Of a DNA stretch of 64,000 nucleotides, positions 60,400 through 64,000 are shown one piece after another. Position 1 is the first letter of the stretch. The number at the start of each line of letters is the position of its first letter. The notes under the pieces are model-generated. The model was given only the letters and a program-made list of their open reading frames with translations. It ran no database searches and was not told where the DNA came from. The stretch is from Betaproteobacteria bacterium (lineage in GTDB: Bacteria; Pseudomonadota; Gammaproteobacteria; Burkholderiales; Thiobacillaceae), in NCBI GenBank assembly GCA_020061585.1, contig JAGUXX010000118.1, forward strand, positions 1-64,000, in the 5' to 3' direction. Position numbers and translations under genes: made by a program.

Positions 60400-61019
60400 C
60401 AGTCAGACTCCCGGCAAACCTGCTTGATGATCTGGTAAATCCAGCCGGTCACCGCGCGGGTGTCCTTGAGGATGCGTTCGCGGAGAGACGCAGCCAGTTG
60501 TTGACGCAAAGTTTCGATGACGACCTGATCGACATGCTCCTTGCCCAGGGCTTTCAGAGCCTGCACCAGCAGGCCGCTCTCCCGATATTTGAACCCCGTG
60601 TCTTTCAAGGCGGATCTCCTGAAGGCCAGAGTCTGCTCGCCGTTTTCCCCAATCGCGTATTCGCGGCTTGGGCCATCGGAGAGATAGACCCACTTGCCGG
60701 GCACCTGAGTGGAAAGTCCCAACTGGTTCAGGGCCGTGTCGCCGGAAGGCAGGATGCGCCAGTTGAACTTGCGCGCCAGTGCCTGGGCCACCTGATCGAC
60801 ATCCGGGCTCAGAGTCTGGCCCAGCAGCTCGCTATAGCGAGGGTAATCATAGACGCCATGGCAGACCCGACGAATCGTGCCGGTCTTGGCCAGACTGGAA
60901 AGCGCCTGATGGATGTTGACCTCGCCAAACTCGGCAACGAAGTCAATCTTGGTGAACGCCCACCCCCTGCCGCGTCCATATATCCTGGAAAGTATTTTTT
61001 GATCAATTGGTTGCATCAA
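60399..61019 (-). CDS. AbiEi/DUF6088-type antitoxin-like regulator
   Basis: The 206-residue protein has an N-terminal winged helix (IYGRGRGWAFTKIDFVAEFG, VNIHQALSSLAKTGTIRRV, HGVYDYPRYSELLG) and a C-terminal domain contacting the toxin in family members. It is immediately upstream of the AbiEii-like gene. It probably represses the pair's promoter. Confidence 0.85.
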   Translation of the reverse strand: MMQPIDQKILSRIYGRGRGWAFTKIDFVAEFGEVNIHQALSSLAKTGTIRRVCHGVYDYPRYSELLGQTLSPDVDQVAQALARKFNWRILPSGDTALNQLGLSTQVPGKWVYLSDGPSREYAIGENGEQTLAFRRSALKDTGFKYRESGLLVQALKALGKEHVDQVVIETLRQQLAASLRERILKDTRAVTGWIYQIIKQVCRESD

Positions 61020-61188
61020 TCTATCGGGTAATTATTTTCAGGAAAAAGGCATTGTTTTGCTGAACGTAGCACAGCCTGGATTGAGGTGCCATGGGGATTT
61101 GTCGAATGAAAAGATGAAGGCCCAGATGGAGGCAAGAAATGGGGAAAGATGTGGGCAAGATATGGCGGCGGGAAACAGCAAGCTTGCT

Positions 61189-62541
61189 TTATTCGGCTGA
61201 CGGACTTGGCGGATGCCTCTTGATTCCAGCCGCATCAAGCATAGCTGCCGTCGCTGTGTTCACAGACTGGCGTACCGGGTCCAGGTCGAGTCGGGCGTAG
61301 ATGGCTGTAGTTTGCTGACTCTTGTGATTCAGGCTCTTGCCGATGATCGCCATGGAAGCGCCGGTCTTGGCCTGCCAGCTTCCAAGGGTGCGGCGCAGGT
61401 CGTGAATGCGCAGGTTTTGGATGCGCACATCATCGATATTGATGCCAGCTTGCTTTGCCACCATCCGTGCCCGTGTGAGCTTCGTTTCGATGGACTCGGG
61501 TATCGGGTCACCTGTCACCGAGTCGGTGGTTTCAGCAAAGTGACCTCCTTCCGCTTCAATCCTTTCGATCAACTGGGTGAGTTCGTCCCGATCGAATATT
61601 CGCAGCCAGCCCTTATGGGGTTCCATGAGATGCCCGGTCTTGCCATGACTTGGGAAAACGTAGGTCGCGTTTTTTTCGGCGGTATCCCGACGGTTATCCA
61701 ATATGGCGAGCGCTTCCGGTGAGAGCGTGACATTTTGTGGCGTACCGTTCTTGGTCTCCGGGATGCGCCAGATGCCTTCATCGAGGTTGATATCAGCCCA
61801 GCGCATGGCCAGCACATTGCTGCGCCGCGCGCCTGTCAGCAGGGACAGCAGAAAATAGTCACGTACGATGGGATTGGGTTCTTCTGCCAGAGATGCAAAA
61901 AAGCGGGGCAGTTCATTGGACTGCAGGAAACGATCCCGGCTTTTTTCCGGGTTGCGCCGGATGCCGCGCGCTGGGTTGTTCTCCACCAGTCCCCATTCCA
62001 GGGTGCGGCCGAATACGGAGGAAATCAGGGCCAAGACTCTGTTGGCGACAACGGGGTGGCCGGACTTGGTGATATCTGAATGAATCAGAGCGATGCTTTG
62101 CCGTGTGATGCTGGACAGCTTTTTCGAGCCAAGCGGCTTTTGCAGATATTGTTGATAGCGCTGCTCATCTCCTTCCCAGGTGCGCTTGCTTATCTTGGCG
62201 TGCCGACCGAGATATTCCTTGAAGAGATCACCAAAGGTGAGTTCCCCCTTGTGCGCCCGTTTCACCTCCGCAGGGTTGGCTCCGAACTCGATGGCGGCAT
62301 TGATCTCGGCTGACTTTCGCCGTGCCTGCTCAATACTCATCTCAGGATACCGGCCCAACGTGACCCGTTCTGGACTGCCGCCCTTGATCCGTCGATACAG
62401 CGAGAAGGTTTTTACCCCGCTTGCGCTGACACGGATCTGCAGTCCTGTGGTCTTGGTATCGTGATAAACTGATCGACTGCCTTCTGCAGGCAATGGCAGG
62501 ATATCTAATGCTGCTTTTGTAAAGTTGAATTGTTTACCCAT
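61189..62541 (-). CDS. Tyrosine-family integrase of the element
   Basis: The 450-residue integrase has an N-terminal arm-binding DUF4102-like domain (SRSVYHDTKTTGLQIRVSAS), a core-binding domain, and a catalytic domain with Arg in SLLTGARRSNVLAM, HDLRRTLGSWQ (HxxR) and the nucleophilic Tyr in TTAIYARLDL. It is transcribed away from the att fragment about 160 bp from its start, the usual tRNA-targeting arrangement. Confidence 0.95.
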   Translation of the reverse strand: MGKQFNFTKAALDILPLPAEGSRSVYHDTKTTGLQIRVSASGVKTFSLYRRIKGGSPERVTLGRYPEMSIEQARRKSAEINAAIEFGANPAEVKRAHKGELTFGDLFKEYLGRHAKISKRTWEGDEQRYQQYLQKPLGSKKLSSITRQSIALIHSDITKSGHPVVANRVLALISSVFGRTLEWGLVENNPARGIRRNPEKSRDRFLQSNELPRFFASLAEEPNPIVRDYFLLSLLTGARRSNVLAMRWADINLDEGIWRIPETKNGTPQNVTLSPEALAILDNRRDTAEKNATYVFPSHGKTGHLMEPHKGWLRIFDRDELTQLIERIEAEGGHFAETTDSVTGDPIPESIETKLTRARMVAKQAGINIDDVRIQNLRIHDLRRTLGSWQAKTGASMAIIGKSLNHKSQQTTAIYARLDLDPVRQSVNTATAAMLDAAGIKRHPPSPSAE

Positions 62542-62702
62542 TTTTGACCTCCGGACACGTTCTGGGGGTTACGCCGGGGTTACGAAATAGGTGAAATTGT
62601 GGTGTTTTTTGTGTAACCCCGTTAAGGTTAATTTATATCTAGTTTGTTGTTTTGTATAGGTTTGTAGTGCTTGATGTGTCTTGGTTAAACGCACGGAGGT
62701 TA

Positions 62703-62749
62703 GACTGTTAATCCGTGTGTCCCTGGTTCGAGTCCAGGTCGGGGAGCCA
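62703..62749 (+). other. att site: 3' fragment of tRNA-Asn
   Basis: GACTGTTAATCCG then GGTTCGAGTCCAGGTCGGGGAGCCA is the 3' part of tRNA-Asn (anticodon GTT, T-arm, acceptor 3' strand, CCA). The matching 5' half (acceptor TCCCCGA and D-arm) is not present upstream. So it is a recombination core, not a tRNA gene, and marks the right end of the element. Confidence 0.8.
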
Positions 62750-62838
62750 GAATAATTCATCGATAATTTCAAAAAGCCGCTTCCCAAGTGGCTTTTTTGT
62801 TTTCAAGGGATGGCAAGTTCCACCCAGACAGGACTCGC

Positions 62839-63177
62839 ATGAGCACGCTGCCCAATTGCCCGAAGTGCAATTCAGAATATACCTATCAAGATGGCGACCT
62901 GCTGGTCTGCCCGGAATGTGCGCACGAATGGACGCAACAGGCGGCGGAGGCGTCCGATGACAATCGGGTGGTGCGGGACTCCAATAACAACGTGCTTGTG
63001 GATGGCGATAGCGTGACCGTGATCAAGGACCTGAAGGTCAAGGGTTCGTCATTGGTGGTGAAGGTCGGCACCAAGGTAAAGAACATTCGCATCGTTGAAG
63101 GCGACCACGATATCGACTGCAGGATTGATGGCATCGGCGCCATGCAGTTGAAATCCGAATTCGTCAAGAAAGCCTGA
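62839..63177 (+). CDS. yjdM: PhnA/YjdM-family zinc-ribbon protein
   Basis: The start at 62839 ([19 protein letters not shown]) is preferred to the longer frame. The 112-residue protein has an N-terminal zinc ribbon (CPKC...CPEC) and the small beta domain [26 protein letters not shown] characteristic of PhnA/YjdM. The exact function is unclear; the old alkylphosphonate label is historical. Confidence 0.9.
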   Translation: MSTLPNCPKCNSEYTYQDGDLLVCPECAHEWTQQAAEASDDNRVVRDSNNNVLVDGDSVTVIKDLKVKGSSLVVKVGTKVKNIRIVEGDHDIDCRIDGIGAMQLKSEFVKKA

Positions 63178-63194
63178 CTGCTGGCCGGTCAGGT

Positions 63195-63446
63195 ATGCAC
63201 ATGATGCACCAGACTCAGCCCTCAAATCCCCTCCATGGCGTTACGCTCGAACGATTGCTGAACGAACTTGTGGCGTTTTATGGCTGGGATGCATTGGCTC
63301 GGGAGGTCAACATCCGTTGTTTTACCCATGACCCCAGTATCGCTTCTAGCCTCAAGTTTCTGCGTCGTACGCCGTGGGCGCGCGAGCGTGTCGAGTTGTT
63401 GTATGTCGACATGGTGGCCAATGTCGACGAGACACGACGGCCATAG
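63195..63446 (+). CDS. VF530/DUF2132-family small DNA-binding protein
   Basis: The 83-residue protein contains [40 protein letters not shown] and [11 protein letters not shown], the hallmark of VF530-like proteins. Alternative ATG starts lie a few codons in. Function poorly known. Confidence 0.85.
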   Translation: MHMMHQTQPSNPLHGVTLERLLNELVAFYGWDALAREVNIRCFTHDPSIASSLKFLRRTPWARERVELLYVDMVANVDETRRP

Positions 63447-63458
63447 GCTTGACCGGTC

Positions 63459-63665
63459 TTGCGCGACGCCAGCAAGAAATCGGATCAAGTCGGTCAGCCG
63501 CCGGACTGCAGGAAATGCAGGCACTATTTCATCACGCATGATCCTGATTTGCCCTATGGCTGCCGGGCCATGCAATTCAAGAGCCGCCGTCCACCCGGTA
63601 GGGTGGTGTTCGAAGCCTGCGGAAATTATTGTCTGTTGTTTCAGCCGAAGCTGGAACGACAGTAG
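63459..63665 (+). CDS. Small Cys-rich protein, probable zinc ribbon
   Basis: TTG start; 68 residues with four or five Cys (CRKCRHYFITHDPDLPYGCR, ACGNYCLLFQPK) arranged like a single zinc site. It starts 12 bp after the VF530-like stop. Function unknown. Confidence 0.6.
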   Translation: MRDASKKSDQVGQPPDCRKCRHYFITHDPDLPYGCRAMQFKSRRPPGRVVFEACGNYCLLFQPKLERQ

Positions 63666-63724
63666 CCGGTGCGCCCCGGCGATCCAGGGACAACGCTTCC
63701 AGCAATCTGATCTATAGTTCAAGC

Positions 63725-63904
63725 ATGTTTGAAACGACTTCAGCCATTGCCGCCACACTCGCCGCTTCGCAGTCGCAAGTCGGCTTGCTGGCGGTTCGCC
63801 TCGCCAACGAAAGTCAGCGGCAGGTCGCCGATTTGCTTGCGGATGCCGTGCGGGCCGCAGCCAATCCACAGCACCTCGGCAATCAGGTGGACACCACGGC
63901 GTAG
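63725..63904 (+). CDS. Small hypothetical protein, possibly YjfB-like
   Basis: 59 residues (MFETTSAIAATLAASQSQVG), Ala-rich helical, no Cys. The length and helical composition loosely recall YjfB-type small putative motility proteins, but the match is weak. Confidence 0.4.
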   Translation: MFETTSAIAATLAASQSQVGLLAVRLANESQRQVADLLADAVRAAANPQHLGNQVDTTA

Positions 63905-64000
63905 GCCATACCGGTTCGGCGACTCGGTCGAATGTCTGCCGCTCGGTTCGTATTGTCGATTTCAGTCTCAATAGACTGTGTCGGACTCGTTCTTTAACAA

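Noticed and set aside
62674-62749. Complete tRNA-Asn gene
   Set aside because: The 5' acceptor strand and D-arm are not present; only the 3' part matches.
1-64000. CRISPR arrays, rRNA operons, intact insertion sequences
   Set aside because: No regularly spaced repeat array, no rRNA sequence and no transposase with terminal inverted repeats was seen.

Overview
The window is a GC-rich bacterial chromosome segment. Gene content fits a facultatively anaerobic, denitrifying or sulfur-oxidising betaproteobacterium of Rhodocyclales/Nitrosomonadales type: NapAB, flavocytochrome c sulfide dehydrogenase, class III ribonucleotide reductase, many c-type cytochromes, sigma54 enhancer-binding proteins and FNR/DNR-like boxes. 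No 16S or other phylogenetic marker is present, so the taxonomic placement is inference.

Layout. (1) 1-9.8 kb holds envelope and efflux functions: a TetR-controlled MacAB-like efflux operon that runs off the left edge, a MipA/OmpV outer membrane protein, a LysR/EamA exporter pair, an EF-hand protein, and an EnvZ/OmpR-type two-component system. Several of these promoters carry the same GTATC repeats at a 10-11 bp period, which suggests one response-regulator regulon. (2) 9.9-10.6 kb is a graveyard: a second-copy amidotransferase fragment next to an IS1595-type transposase fragment. (3) 10.6-19.0 kb is an eight-gene leftward operon. It encodes a diheme cytochrome c, a Tat-exported NarB/NapA-like molybdoenzyme, two NapG-like and two NapH/NosR-like iron-sulfur modules, an unknown membrane-anchored periplasmic protein and a ferredoxin. 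It has no NapB, NapC or NapD. (4) 19.2-24.7 kb holds a class I amidotransferase, a radical SAM/SPASM gene broken by an in-frame amber codon with a possible small substrate ORF upstream, a sigma54 activator facing a sigma54 promoter, a truncated hemoglobin and a Crp/Fnr regulator. (5) 25-31 kb holds a FadL-like porin, a giant MalT/SARP-like regulator, a small repeat protein, a DsrE-like protein and a cytochrome c. (6) 31-39 kb holds a radical SAM enzyme, a PNPOx-fold protein, a class III RNR whose glycyl-radical domain is a separate 65-residue gene (nrdG / small nrdD / large nrdD), an orphan molybdoenzyme and an HPP membrane protein. (7) 39.1-49.8 kb holds LysR, a sigma54 activator, a stand-alone CZB protein and then, behind an excellent -24/-12 promoter, rhodanese, DUF302, an 11-fold NP-repeat protein, FccA, FccB, NapA and NapB. 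(8) 49.8-50.8 kb holds a TauD-like dioxygenase with an FNR/DNR-like box. (9) 50.9-62.75 kb is a defective integrative conjugative element: MobH relaxase, TraD, DUF4400, AbiE-type toxin-antitoxin and tyrosine integrase. It ends in a tRNA-Asn 3' att fragment and lacks the mating-pair T4SS. (10) The last 1.2 kb is small housekeeping-type genes.

How it works together (inference). The two molybdoenzyme operons look like separate periplasmic electron-transfer chains. In the sigma54 operon sulfide oxidation (FccAB) sits directly beside nitrate reduction (NapAB), which raises the possibility of a periplasmic, cytochrome-only link between sulfide and nitrate. In the 10.6-19 kb operon an exported NarB-like enzyme of unknown substrate is paired with a cytochrome c and a doubled NapGH-like module. 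TTGAC-N4-ATCAA boxes before the truncated hemoglobin, the FadL-like porin and the TauD-like gene point to oxygen- or NO-responsive control.
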